Shown piece by piece: positions 35,820 to 47,578 of a DNA stretch of 64,000 nt. The DNA is taken from assembly GCA_007026445.1 (NCBI GenBank), contig VDMD01000043.1, positions 1 to 64,000 of the forward strand. Reading direction: 5' to 3'. A program made the translations under genes and the position numbers. The stretch's first letter is position 1. The number at the start of each line of letters is the position of its first letter. This DNA is from Schizophyllum amplum (Eukaryota > Basidiomycota > Agaricomycetes > Agaricales > Schizophyllaceae). Under the pieces are notes generated by a model that was not told the DNA's origin, did no database searches, and saw nothing but the letters and a program-made list of their open reading frames with translations.

Positions 35820-38805
35820 ATTTGTAACCTCAGGCCCGTTGAATTATATACATTACTCTTCGTTGTCAGTGGTCAATAACTCTTATTTTGTGGATATTAT
35901 ACATACAAATGAGGTGTTGAAAACTACGCCGTACGTACGGCCCGCGACTTACGGCCCACGGTCCCGCTGCCTGCTCACCGCCCGCGCTGTCGCCGCTGCC
36001 GTTGCAGATCCCCGGTATGGCCGCGTCGCTGCCGCCGCCGACGCCGCCGTCACCGCGCTTCCCGCCGCTTCGTGCCGCCACCTGCCGCGCCGCGCGTCAG
36101 CGCGTCACACCCCCGCCCTCGCTCCCCGCGACACCCCGCTTCCTGCTGCCGGTAGCGTGTCGAGCCGCCCTTGCTCCTACCGCGTCGAGCGTGCATGCAG
36201 CGCCTCCCGCGTGTCGATCGGCGCAGCGCGCAACGACTCGCGTAGGCGTGTTGCGCGACTGGCACGCCGTGGCCACAATTAAGCGCTGCGCGCCGCGGAT
36301 GCGCCTCCGAGAGCGAGAACTTGTCGAGCCTGCGCCCGGGCCGCAGAGCTCTATGCCGACCTCGGGCGATGCTTTCGGGACGCCCATAGCGCGAACGCCG
36401 CGCACGGGGGCCCGCGAGTACGGCGACAAGGCGAAGCCTATGCGCGCGCATCGTGTCTCGTACTCTGATCATGCCTCAGAGCTGGAGCGAGAGTGGAGAT
36501 GTGGGTGAAGAGGGGGAGAAGTGGGTGGGAAGGCGAAGGGGGGCAGGCGAGGGGGGTAAGGAGTGGACAGAGATAGAGCGCGCAGGAAATGGAAGAGCGC
36601 GCTCCCGGTGGGGAACGCTCCATGCTCGTCGACGGCTGTCTGAGCTCGCTGTAATGTCCTTATATAGTCAGCATGGATTCGGGTTGACGTTGATTTGCAC
36701 GCACCGTCCGCCTGTGATTTCAATCCTGCGCTTGTTGGAGAAGACGAGGGGGGGACGCACGCCGGCCGATCGTGCGCATTTGACGATGCCGTGAGGGGAG
36801 GAGCGTATTTGACGGGTAGCGGGACAGTCGCGGGCTCGAAGAGCCGTTGGGAGCTCAAAGATGATTGTCGATAGGTGATGGACGCCGCCGAGGGATGGTC
36901 CAGGCCATTGAACAACACGAACATGTTCGAATTTTTCGTCAGCTGTATCACGAGTGCAACAAGCAGAGGCGCGCACCTTGGAGCCCAGAGCGTAATCACT
37001 AGTCTTTGGGGGTTGAAGCAAACCGCGAAGGGCGACGCTGGCGGTCGCCGGCGAGGACGACGACGAGGGAGGAAGCAAGAGACGATAGAGAGGTCACGTC
37101 ACGAATGGCGCTTGTGGCGCGCGTTCGCTGCGCGGTCGGCGACGTTTAGCGTCTGACCTATCTGCCGGCAAGGCTCGGTAAGATGCTCCAATACCCTTTA
37201 TGAACATACGAGCTGACTAGCACTTCGATTGTAACGCCCCCCGACCTCCAACATACCCGCCGACGTACCGGTTTGCCAATGAGACACCAGTTCTCGTCCT
37301 TTGCATTAATTCTGTATTGTTTGTGGACTTCCCGACATCTATTCTACCTGCATTGTACTCTATTACCCTGCATGAATAGTTCTAGCTCTTGACTGTTTTG
37401 CTTAGGCATGCACACAGACCTTGAGATGTCCATGAAGTCTACGAGTTCCACTCAAATCAAGTATCATCCGTTGAGAGACTCAATGTTAATTCCGAATCAA
37501 AATCAATGATCGACGCGGGTTGAAAGCCATTTACCCCGACAAGCATGTCTTCACACATATTTCCGGCTGGTCCGCGGCGCCTTACTTGCCTGCTTCGACC
37601 CATGGACGTCGCCGAGCACGGCGACGAGCGCTCATCGGAGGTCGGCCCGACTTTCCGAGCGCCAACGACGACGCCGATTAAGCAGCAACTACTACCCGTA
37701 GCCTCACAGAAACTAGCGGTACATCTCATATACAGGTACCGTACACTTATATAGAACGATGAACCGAAAGAGACAGAAAGAGGGGCACAATACAGCATGA
37801 GGTTTGGCACGCGGCACGAGCGCGCTGAGGTCGCGTACCTAGCACGCGCGCACCATAGACCTCAGCGAGCGAGCCTGTCCCTATATTAAACATGAACTTC
37901 CTAGTATACCTCGCTTTCCGATACTAGCTGAGCAATTTTTACACTCTCTAGACCCTACGTTAATTAGGCCGTCAACACCGTCAATATCTGTTGTATACAA
38001 TCAATACAATATGCAGGAGTACACTATAGGGTATAGTATACATATATCATAATACCAGTGCCGTTGGCCCTCGCATGCGACCGCGGCGTAGCGCGCGCTA
38101 TGGACGAAGTCGAACATTGATCGCGTGATGTCACGTGATTGTGTTGATCCGCCGCGTATGCGCCCTCCTGGTCGCCGTGTCGCGTGCGATACGGACGCGT
38201 CTTCTCGGGGTGGGTTGGCAATGGTAGGCGTGGACGTGGTATGGAGGGGGATGTGTGAAATGGCGGGGCGTCCAATGCCGAGAGCGCGATCGCCGGCCAC
38301 TGTCGACGGCGCTGAAATTTTCGTTGAGGTGCGTAGACGTTGAAGACCTGTATGCAGGCTTTCATCGTGATGTTGAGGGTCGGGGTGAGATGCAGGAGTC
38401 CAGCTCGATGACCATGAGCGAAGGGATGGCAAGGGGGAGGGTCGATGCAGGCGATGTTGATGGCGGCGCGGGACAGGAGTGGTGATCGGCGGTACGTCGG
38501 AAGCAGTGCGCGTGCCCAAGGGAGGGGCAGCACAGCACTTCCGGCGCGCGTTTGCGGGGCGACGAGGGGGCGGAAAAGGGGGGGGAGGGGGCGGGGCGGT
38601 ACGAGCGGCGGGGCGGGGGCGGTGGGGCGGCGGGGCGGCGGTACCAGCCGAGCGCGTGGCTGCCCGCACGTGTCGCGGTGGGCGGGGAATAATGAATTGC
38701 CGATGGCCCGAAGGGTGGCGCGCGACCAACAGCTAACAATTAACCTAGGTATACGTAGGTACGAATTCAAATCAATATCCAGCTGTATTACTGAAACGGA
38801 CATTG
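35820..38805. other. 3-kb segment flanked by inverted foldback elements, no gene recognised
   Basis: Alanine/arginine-rich open frames on both strands at 36,000-36,500 and proline-rich ones at 38,350-38,730 look like products of GC-rich sequence. A minus-strand phrase ITMKACIQVFNVYAPQRKF near 38,370-38,310 looks protein-like but is isolated. A G-rich tract is at 38,555-38,645. No transposase motif was found. Confidence 0.35.
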
Positions 38806-38807
38806 GC

Positions 38808-38874
38808 CACAATGAGATACCACCCAGCAGTACAGTGCCTGTACTGCTGGGTGATATCGGAATACGACCCCCTG
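38808..38874. repeat. foldback element, copy 2, with perfect 15-bp arms
   Basis: 38,821-38,853 is a perfect inverted repeat: cacccagcagtacag, a TGC loop, then its exact complement. The outer part continues with gatatcggaatacgaccccc on the right and a diverged aatgagatac on the left. It is inverted relative to the copy at 35,742. Confidence 0.85.
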
Positions 38875-40600
38875 CCAGTACTGGTCGTATCTAGATAATG
38901 GTAGGGACGGTCCTCATTCACAAGGTCATTCCTCGGTAACGAATAAAGTATGAGTGAAATGGTAAAAACTGGTGATAGAGGTCATATGTAGGAGTAATTG
39001 TAGGAAGTATGAAAAGGAACGAGCGAGGTGGCAGAGGTATGTAACCTCCGGAATGGCAGACGAGGCGTGGGAAAGCGCGCACACGTGAGTTCGGTTCAAG
39101 TTCACGGTTGGCGGCTTGGTGGTCATTCCAAGGGTTCTCCAGGCGGCCGAAGGCCGCCCGATATACTCGCCCACTCACGTGCGCCTGGCCAGGGTTTTCG
39201 CGCCGCGAAGCGGCGCACCGGCCAGGGTTTTCAAGACGGGCGCGTCGGTGGCACCGGCAGCGCTCGTGCTTGCCCACTTCGCCCGAGCTTCATCATGATG
39301 CATGATGCCTCGCGGACCCGCCGCAGCGCGTGGCGCCGCCAGCTCTCGCCGCTCGCCGCTCGTCGCCGTACGGGACCGAGAGCGTTGATGGCATCAGTGT
39401 TGAAGTTCGTCAGGACTCAGCGCCGGAGGCGCGACCTGGGCGCGACCGTCGAGTGGCACCTTGTGCTACCCGTACTTTTACACTGATTATTATGCTTATA
39501 TTGTGGGACTATACACATATTTTGTGAGCAAAATGCATTTATTGAGCTGTTGAAAAAATCGATTACGTTGTGCCCACGACGCAGTCACCACCGCGCCTGT
39601 GCACACACTGACTGTGAGCACCGCTGTGCCAAAATGTACCTATATTCTACCGTGGAGCCGTCGTACCTCGTGCCCTCCCCGCTCTTGCTCCCTCCTCTCG
39701 TTCCCCTTACCCCGCCATGTTCCCTCCTCTTGTCTCCTCTTGTTTACTGTCACTCCCTCCTCGTGCTCCCTCACCCACACCTCCTTTCCCCTCTTGCTCG
39801 CCCTCGCTTCGTCCCATCCCCTCCATCCCTCCTCCTGAACCCCTTGGCCGCCTCTTCTCTAGCCGACGTGGATGGACACGTACTGCGGCCGCTTTGGGAG
39901 GGGGCGAGGGGTGCGAGATGGGGAAGAGAAGCCATGAAAGGGAGGAGGAGGAGGAGGCGTGAGGGGAGGAGAGGAGGCGGTGGGTGTGTGAAGCGGAAGG
40001 TATCATGACTGACGACAATGCCTGTCGGGATGATCGGTGTGTGGCAAGGTGCCGCGAGTTGGTTCAGAGGGTGCTGGAGGGGTGGAGGGGAAAGGGGCGC
40101 ACCTCATCGTTGCGTGGTCGCGCTTGCTGCGCGGGAGGAGCGGCGTCGCCGCTGCCGCTTTGCGTCCCTGTGCTTGCATTGTGCCGGGGACTCTCGCGCT
40201 GATATCGTCGCGACTCAGCGATCTATAGAATATTAGTTTATGTGAGATATGCACATTTTAGCCGCGCACCTTCAGCACCGTCGAAAGCTTTGCCCTCGCC
40301 CACACCGGGCTCGGCTGGTAGCCGCTTCATTTTTTCCCGCTTGGGCGCGGGAGTCAATTCCACCCGTCGTTGGGCTTCCGTTCTTCAGCTTCTGCCCTTT
40401 TTCGGTTGATTTGGATGCTTCCCACGAATGCGGTGGTGGTGGTAGGGGGGTAAATCGCATTCCGATCGTCCTCGCTCGCTTCATTGTGGCGTCGTCGCGT
40501 GGCGGACCACTTTGATCTCACGTGCTACCAACTTGGTTTCACGTGAGACCAAACGTGCGAACTTCCTCCATTTGGGAAAACCCTTGGAATGGCGACCTAC
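38875..40600. other. unassigned sequence with GAA-loop micro-hairpins
   Basis: Perfect 7-bp hairpins with GAA loops lie at 39,142-39,158 and 39,200-39,216. The second is framed by two direct copies of ggccagggttttc. Pyrimidine-rich, then purine-rich stretches follow (39,655-39,985). No gene recognised. Confidence 0.4.
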
Positions 40601-41960
40601 TCCGGTTGGCGTAAGCCACTATTCGACAACTCACTCCCTCATGACACCTCGCGCGTCGATCGTCTCTCCCACTCGCTGCTCACCGAGTTCTGACTCACTC
40701 ACTCCTCGTGCACTCACTGCTGTCTCGCGGCGAACCGTAGTCCGCAGGCTGACCGCAGCACCTGTCCTCCAACGTAGTCCGACCTACGAATGCATGCATG
40801 GTCGTGCACCTTGACTCACTTCTAGTATTCCCGTACTCACCAGAACGTTCTCACTCACCTCACTGTCATATCGTATTCACTCACCCTCTCGTGGTTCTGC
40901 ACCTCATCCGACTCGGCATGCTCTCTCAGCTCGTCAAGTGCATTCCTAATATAACGAATCATAAGTACATACTATGACTACATGCCCCTTGCTGCACTGC
41001 GCGGCCGTCGCCCGCAAGTGCACAGGCGTCGCTTTCGACACCGCGTCCGCTGCCACCCGCCCTCACGCCCTCCAACAGCGCCGCCGTCGCCTTCCTTGCA
41101 TTTGCCTTCTGACGAGTCTCCAGCTGCCACTGGAGGCCGTGAATCTTCTCGTGTGCTTCGCCGAGTTCTGCCAGAGTTTCGCCGCCAAGTCAGCTTTCGA
41201 GTCTTTGAGTTGCGAGAGCTGTAGCGCCTTGTCAATGTCAAGTGCGAGTACAGATCATGATAGCAGCACACCTCGCCATACGGATCTGCGCGGCAAGGCT
41301 TATAGCAGGTGGCGCACCGGCATAACCAGCTGGCTCGAGCGCAAACATCGTGAACGTCATCCAATTTTAGTGTCGTCAAGGATGCGCTAGTAATCAGCGC
41401 AGACGGCGGCGACACGGGCGAGGTGAAGCTGGTGCCGCTGGCGAAGTTGACGGGTTTGGGAGACATCCTTGCCGGTGGAGTATGCGGCAACTGCAAGCCT
41501 GGTTGTCGAGAGGGCGATTGAAAGACCCGCAGGGACGGAGACGTCGCTTCGCGAACAGCAGGAACGTCGAATGCGAATACGGGCGATGACTCGCCGAGGA
41601 ATGTCATGTCATCGTCTTCTTCGGAGCCAGGGAGAGACGAGCGACCTGGCTGGCGAGGTAGGTGGTTTATTGGCCATGCTCTTGCATTCTTCTTTACAGT
41701 CAAGCTCGGGCAAAGATACAGTCGAGCGAAGAGCAGATGAGTCGGACAGTCCTCATGAGTGGAGAGGATCCCCGATGACGAAGGGCGACGTCGACAACGC
41801 AGTCGCGAGTTCGCCATCGACCTTGAGAACGTCAGCAGAAACACGAGTAAGTAGAGCGCTGTACTCACCGTGCCCTGCTCTCCGGACGGCGGTACCTTGC
41901 GTCGTCGCTTCAGGCGTGCCCGAATTTCGAAGAGGACGCGCACCTCAGCGTAAACGGTCA
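40600..41960. repeat. FB dispersed repeat, copy 4 (longest)
   Basis: It contains the FB opening (actcactcactcctcgtgc), the proline/arginine-rich block at 40,985-41,225, the acgcagacggcggcgacacg block (41,400) and the 41,725-41,905 block shared with 23,440-23,620. On minus, 41,650-41,400 reads protein-like (GSEEDDDMTFLGESSPVFAF, then a PKPVNFASGTSFTSPVS-like run). The 328-codon minus frame covering this copy crosses intron-like intervals and is not a reliable gene. Confidence 0.55.
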
Positions 41961-41999
41961 ACAAAGTAAACAGCAGAATCGCTCAAAAGACTGCGCAAT

Positions 42000-42745
42000 C
42001 ATGCAAAAGAACGGCGGCGGCGCTGCGCGCTGCCTCCTGCCGCCCGGCTGCCTCCCGCGTCACGCGTCACGGCCGGCTGCATTGCGAGCTCCCGCACCGC
42101 GCCGGGGCCCCTCGACATGAGTCTTGGAAAGATTTTCGGTGAATAGGCCTTGTCGCATACTCACCAGAAGAAGAGGCGGCGCTGCGAGCGGCCCCTATGC
42201 GCGGCCTTCTGCCGCGCGACCGTTCCCCTCGTCCCGCTCACTAGCAGTTGCAGAGCGCAGCGCGAGCACCCGCAGCGTCTCCGGGAACCTTCACCCAAGA
42301 CTTAGCAGGAAAGTCAGCAAGAGCGCATTTCACGAACAAAGGGGCACTTACCAAACTTAGAGGATGTCGGCGCGTAGTAGCGCCGCCCTCCTGCGCCGCC
42401 GTCGGCCGCGCCGTCGTCCCCCTCGCCGCGCGCGCAGTGGTGGAAATGCGCGCGTCTACACCGTCGCCAGGGCGCCAGGGCGCTCCACCCAGATCCTAGT
42501 TGAAAGATTGGTCGAAAGGTATGTCACGAACAGATGGGCACTAACCGTTAACAATGGCGGCGCTGCGCGCCGCACCCCAGCCGCGGTCGTCTCATCCGAC
42601 GTCCCTCGCACTAATGGCGATGCGGGGTCTCGTACCGTGGTCCGTCGCCATGACATCTATATAAAACATCAATGGGAAGTCAACAGCGCGAAGGGTGAAC
42701 TCACTGGAACGGTAGAAGACAATACTATTCATAGTCTGCAGCACA
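42000..42745 (-). repeat. tandem exon-like units, 165-190 bp, four copies
   Basis: GC hairpin cores recur at about 42,012, 42,176, 42,366 and 42,557. Read on minus, each unit has a GC-rich exon-like part of about 115 nt, the hairpin, then a GTGAGTATG, GTAAGTGCCCC or GTTAGTGCCC donor-like start and an intron-like interval ending in AAG or CTAAG. It looks like a gene grown by tandem exon duplication and now decayed. Confidence 0.5.
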
Positions 42746-42789
42746 TAATCTTTATGAAGGCACACCCGTATACCCTCAATTACTGACTC

Positions 42790-43250
42790 AGCCTCGTCCT
42801 CTTGCTGATGCACTCATGTCATTCACTCACTCACGACTCGTTCTTTCCCCCTCAATCATTGCTGCTCACGCTCGGTCTATCTGTCTTGCATCTCAAATCA
42901 TCCATTCTTGAATACAACAAGTTGTACGTACGACTATGTACCCCTCATTGTGCGAGTCCGTCGGCGAGCACAGACATCGCGCTGCGTACACCATCCGCCT
43001 TCTGCCCTGCCACTCCAGCAGCGCCACCGCCGCTGCCTCCTTCTGAGTCCCAAGCTATTGCCATGCACTATGCGGAGCTCTGCCGTCAGCACTGTGTTCG
43101 AGTCTTGAACTGTGAGGTCAGCGTTGAGTGCGAGCACGAACATGATGTACTCACCTCGCCTGACGACACTAAGCGCAAAGGTTCAGCATGCACTTGCAAT
43201 CGGCCAACAGAGCTCGGACCGGGACGCAGGCGCAGGACTCGGCTCATGTG
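42790..43250. repeat. FB dispersed repeat, partial copy 5
   Basis: It shares tcactcactcacgactcg, tgaatacaacaagttgtacg, ctatgtacccctc and the proline-rich block with the other FB copies. It ends where the low-complexity tract begins. Confidence 0.5.
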
Positions 43251-43279
43251 CAGCCGCCCGCGCAGCGCGTCGTGCACAA

Positions 43280-44100
43280 CGGCCTCTGCCTTCAACCGCG
43301 CCTAGGGCGTCGGTCCCCTCCTGCCTTCGTCGACCTAGGGCGTCGTTCGACTGCGACGGGGGGCGGCTGCGCCTTCCTCGAGAAGCGGGCGTTGTTGACT
43401 CGGGGAGGAGGCGGGCGTTGTTGACTCGAGAGGCCGGGGCGGGTCGCCTTCGACCCCGAGAACTCCTCCTCCTCCTTCTCCTCCTCCTAGACGGGCTCCT
43501 CCTCCTCCTCCTCCTTCGCCGCCGAGGGCGTCGGTCTCCTCTGTCGACCCTAGGGCGTCGGTCGCCTCCTTCGACCCCGAGGACGTCGTGCGACTCCTTC
43601 TCCTCCTCCTAGACGGGCTCCTCCTCTTCCTCCTCCCTCGACCCGAGGGCGACTCTTCCTCTGTCGACCCTAGGGCGTCGCTCGCCTCCCTCGTCTACTC
43701 GAGGGGCGTCGGTCGACTCCTTCTTCGACCTGAACATCGTCGCCTCCTCCTTCGACTAGGGGCGAATCGCCTCCTTCGACCCGAGAGGCGTCAGCGCCTC
43801 CTCCTTCAACCCCGAGGGGCGTCTCCTCCTCCTCATCCTAGGGCGTCGTCGACTCCTCCTTTTCCTCTCTCGACCCGAGGGGCGTCCGCGCCTCCTTCGT
43901 CTACCAGAGGACGGCGACTCCTTCGACCCGAGGGCGTCGGTCGTCGCCTCCTTCGACTCGAGGGCGACAGCTCCTTCGACCTAGGGCGTCAGCGCCTCCT
44001 TCGACCCCGAGGGCGTCGGTCGTCCTCCTAGGCGAAGGCGACTCCTCCTCCTTCGACTAAACACGCCCTTCGACCCCGAGGAGCGGGCGACTCCTTCGAC
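43280..44100. repeat. CCTCCTTCGACC/AGGGCGTCGG low-complexity tract
   Basis: Degenerate repeats combining cgtcggtcgcctccttcgac, cccgaggg and cctcctcctc blocks without a constant period. Frames are open on the plus strand only because the composition avoids stops. Confidence 0.7.
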
Positions 44101-44817
44101 GACCAACGCAGCTGCTCCGCGTCCCGCACCAGATCCCCGTGTCCCGCTGAGAGCGTGTCCAGCTGCGCCGCCAGCGCCTTGTGCTGCACGTTCTGCGCGG
44201 CGTACTGCGCGGCCGCTGCTCCATGAACGCCGCGCGCGCGTCCCCGGCATCCTCTAGCGTGCACTCGAGATTGCCCTACGTGAACCGCAGCTTGTCGCCC
44301 AGCTCGCGCTCGCACCGGCGACCGCGGCCTAAAGCTCCTCAACCTCACGCACGCGGAAGCGCTCTTCGTCCGTGAGGGGATGCTGCCGGCGAGGTGCTCG
44401 CCGCGCGTGGTGGTAAGCGCGGACTGGATGCTGCCGGCGAGGTGCTCGCCGTGCGTGGTGGTAAGCGCGGACTGGATGCCGGCAGCCTTGGTACGGCCTT
44501 GGTACGCTCAGTATCAAGTCAGCCTCGACGCGGGCCCGGTGGGCAGTGCGGGCGAATTCGAGGGCATCGAATTCGGTGTGGAGCGCATCTGAGGCGAAGG
44601 TCGCCACTGGTAGGGGCGGAGGCGAGGCGGCCGGCGACAGCGCTTTCAGCAGAGAAACTGAAAATTGGCTTGGGCCGTTTGGCGGAGGCGGCGGGCTGGC
44701 GCTAGTGCCGCGAGTGAGCGGGGGAGAGTGGCGGCGCGTGGAGGTGGACTGCACGAGGCTGCTGCCGGAGACAAAGCGTATGGCGGGGCTGGCTAAATTC
44801 GTGGTCGAGCGCAACAA
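44030..44817 (-). pseudogene. frameshifted coiled-coil protein fragment
   Basis: The minus strand carries protein-like pieces in different frames: DEERFRVREVEEL near 44,370-44,330; AQYAAQNVQHKALAAQLDTL near 44,210-44,150, followed by an SAGHGDLVRDAEQLR-like run; and an N-terminal serine/proline-rich part at 44,817-44,560 ending in a leucine/alanine/arginine-rich stretch. A perfect-looking 48-bp duplication (44,379-44,475) reads as a GEHLAGSIQSALTTTR unit. Heptad-like spacing suggests a coiled coil. At least one frameshift separates the pieces. The family is not identified. Confidence 0.4.
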
Positions 44818-44819
44818 CT

Positions 44820-45365
44820 TCAGAGAGTCGTTGACAATCTTGCGCTTCCGGGTGGCCGGTGGGGCGGTCTCGGTATCTTCTTATTCTTCGGTGACGGCTG
44901 TGCGTTGACGACTTGCTATGTGCGCTGCGACCGATGGCCAGCCATCGGCAACGACTGAACGCGGAGACGCGACATTCCTGTGATCTGGTCAGCAAGCAAT
45001 ACGGGTGATGGCGAAGGGCACGCACTTGGCGATTGTCGTCTTCGGTGGCGTGACAGGTGGCGCACGGCAGTGAGCGAGCGCGAGGGCGCCAACGCAGCTC
45101 TCGCATGCGTGTCGACACATACAGCGGTGGGGCGAAGGTGTTGTGCTGAGGGCTTTAGGACTGAACGCGGCCGCTCTTCATGACCCAGCCGCGCCAGATC
45201 TTCCCATTGAGCCTGGCACTAGGCACCCTCGCAGCACAAGCCCACATGCCTAGACATCCCGCAAGAGCTTGGTCGCGCGGCGAGCACTCTGGCGCTATGC
45301 CCTGATCCTCTCCCACTCTCCCATTGACCGTCTCCTGCGCGCGCTCTTCCATGCGTGCTTGCGTA
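44820..45365. other. unassigned sequence
   Basis: No supportable gene. Confidence 0.4.
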
Positions 45366-45369
45366 GTCC

Positions 45370-46161
45370 ATAGAAAATCTACTCTTGCTTTATTAGCCCT
45401 GTACTCGCGGGCTGAGTGTAGGGGACGCACCTGCGGAGGCGGTACTTCCCCCGCCGCCTTATCCACCAAATCCGCCGCAGCGCGCTCATGAGCAGCCGGA
45501 TTCATAAGCAGCCTGACTCATGTAGAGGATGAGGGGGGAAGACATAGAAGGGGTGATGTAGGCCAAAAGTGAGAGCACGGAGCACCGGCTCGTAGGTGCT
45601 GGCGCGTCGGGTGGAAGATGGCATGAGAGAAGATGGCATGAGAGAGCGCCTGGCGCCGTCCAAATTCTGGCCGGAAACTGCCGTGAGCCCCATCATTTCT
45701 TGGGTCAAAGCGTTCAGCGTCGACGACGTCTGGCGCTCTGCAACCTTCCAACGGCGGGATTTTGCTACGGAAAAAATAGAGTGCATTGAATGGTCGCTTC
45801 AAGTAAGAATATGCGATTTTAAGAAGAAGGCCCTAAACGATAGTAGCAGACTCGGTCTCGGGCCAGTCTTCCAAAAGGGGCCCAAAAATGATGGTGTTGG
45901 AAATTCTCTACGGGGTTACGAGCACGTTTCCTTTCCCCCTTCACAGAGCGTTGCCATCGTCGAAAGCAGACACAAAAAGTACATGTACAGATAGGGAGAG
46001 GCTCAAGGAGCACGCTGATTTATTTCTACAGAATTCCCGGAACTTTGGACGACGGAGCAGCGAAAACCGGAAAACACCGAAATGTGGCTGTGACGCTTGG
46101 ACTGTCTGATGGTGCTTTTTTTCGCTCCTGTAAAACGAAACCTGACAAGCAGGTCTCGTAA
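45370..46161 (+). repeat. F4 dispersed repeat, copy 2
   Basis: Direct-orientation relative of 28,310-29,049. It includes a perfect local duplication (gagaagatggcatgagag, 45,623-45,650) not in the other copy. The 3' end is the same palindrome ending cgtaa, and a TATATAAGG box follows 39 bp later. The two long copies lie 16.3 kb apart, so they could be solo termini of a larger element, but nothing between them supports that. Confidence 0.75.
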
Positions 46162-46199
46162 TTACTCAGCTTACCTATGATGTTGTGCCCTCTGGGCAG

Positions 46200-46208
46200 T
46201 ATATAAGG
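46200..46208 (+). promoter_or_regulatory. TATA-box-like site TATATAAGG
   Basis: It lies directly downstream of F4 copy 2 and is followed by a CA/CT-rich leader (46,218-46,290). No gene could be assigned to it. Confidence 0.35.
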
Positions 46209-47560
46209 AGGGCGCATCCACCCCCTCAATCCAAGTCTTCCACTTGACTTACCTGCGCATAGCCTTCAGCTAAGCTCTCTACTAAGGTAGGCTAGGCAGG
46301 TGCACTTTCCCGCATGCTCAACACACCATAGCAACAAGAAGCGCCAACGGCAATGAAGGCACTGGTGTTGAGCACACAATGGGGGTGGGGCTAGTGGGCA
46401 GGGTAGGGGGCCAGTTGTGCGGGGTGCGCAGCGGCGGCGGACGTGCGGCAGAGCCACAGTCGAGAGCTCCGGCGCGAGCGTGGATGTGCGCAGGACGAGC
46501 GTGGATGTGCGCAGGACGGGCGTGGGGTGGCGAAGGCACTGGCTTGCGTGCAGGGTGATGGCCGTGACGGCGGCACGTTGGGAAAGGTGGGCGCTCCGGA
46601 CCTGGTGATTTCGGCACCTTCCACTGCTTCTGAACTATCTGAACCATGTATATTGTCTATGTACATATCTGTATGTACTACATAGGGGTAGGCAGAAAGG
46701 CGACGGGAGACCACTCGAAGCTGCGAGAGCTCAAGGTAGAGGCAGGAGCGCCGGATGTGCACATCGGGCGCTGTGTGCGTTGGCATTGACGGCCGGAGCG
46801 GAGAGGTGCGAGTGGGCGGCTTTTGCTGGCGCAACGGTGGCGTTGCACGCTCGCACCACTCGCGCTAGAGAGCTGTAGCGTGAGGTTTTCAGTAAGAGAA
46901 TCCATGCAAGGCGCAGCTACGCACCTGCGGCGCGTCTGCGCAGGCCTGCCCGTTTCGGCGGCATCATCCGCCTCATTCAGCTTGTTGTGCCGCTTAAAAG
47001 CTTGTATAATGCAAGTATTGAGGTGAACAAAGTCGAGAGAGAAGAGGGGGGCGACCTGGGGGCAGCCGCGACTCACGAGGTCGGGGTGGTTGTGGTTGAA
47101 GAACAAGAAGCGTTGAACGCGGGTGTGCGACACATCGGACCGGGTTGCCGAGCTCCGTCGCCGACACGCACATTGACGCTGGCGAAATTGTAGCCGCTTT
47201 TGAGCATATTTTTGTGTGTCAATGCCTGTGTTTTCAATGAGATAACACTCTGGCGGATCCGATGTCCACAGACACAAAATTCAGCTTTTATCGGCGGATT
47301 TTTCGCGGATTTCCCACGGGTTGCGGTGGGTCGGCAGGTCGGCCGAGTTCGACCCGTACCCGTACCCGTGACCTGATCCTACCCGTGACCCGGCGGGTTT
47401 TTGAAACCCATGCTTTTCCTTAGGTACATTTTATGCTATAACTGTTGAACCCTGTGTTGAAACACTATAGTACTGCCAGAAGGCATGACATCAATAGAAC
47501 ATGCTTTATCCTATAACCCTACCCCAAGTAGCCCCAGATGTGATACCTATTGACCCTCCT
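46209..47560. other. unassigned sequence left of the telomere-like block
   Basis: A perfect 21-bp tandem duplication lies at 46,476-46,517. Short ACCCGT repeats lie at about 47,340-47,400 (gacccgtacccgtacccgtg), of a kind seen near ends of some eukaryotic DNA transposons, but no transposase was found. The last 150 bp are AT-richer than the rest of the left region. Confidence 0.4.
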
Positions 47561-47566
47561 GTCTGA

Positions 47567-47578
47567 CCCTAACCCTAA
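47567..47578 (+). repeat. two telomere units (CCCTAA)2
   Basis: Two perfect CCCTAA units in the orientation a left chromosome end would have. Alone this is weak. It gains weight from the further telomere-like tracts within the next 2.2 kb and their absence elsewhere in the window. Confidence 0.5.

Noticed and set aside
38024..38812. 262-codon minus-strand open frame between the foldback elements
   Set aside because: Mostly proline/arginine-rich translation of a GC-rich tract; the single protein-like phrase is isolated and ends at an intron-like boundary.
40978..41964. 328-codon minus-strand open frame
   Set aside because: It crosses shared GT-AG-like intervals of the FB repeat and changes character along its length; only short pieces look like protein.
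28310..46161. The two long F4 copies as LTRs of one 17-kb element
   Set aside because: The DNA between them is a mosaic of other decayed repeats with no Gag or Pol, and a third tail copy occurs outside.
47340..47400. ACCCGT repeats as the end of a hAT-type transposon
   Set aside because: The motif alone is not diagnostic; no transposase, terminal inverted repeat or 8-bp duplication was found.
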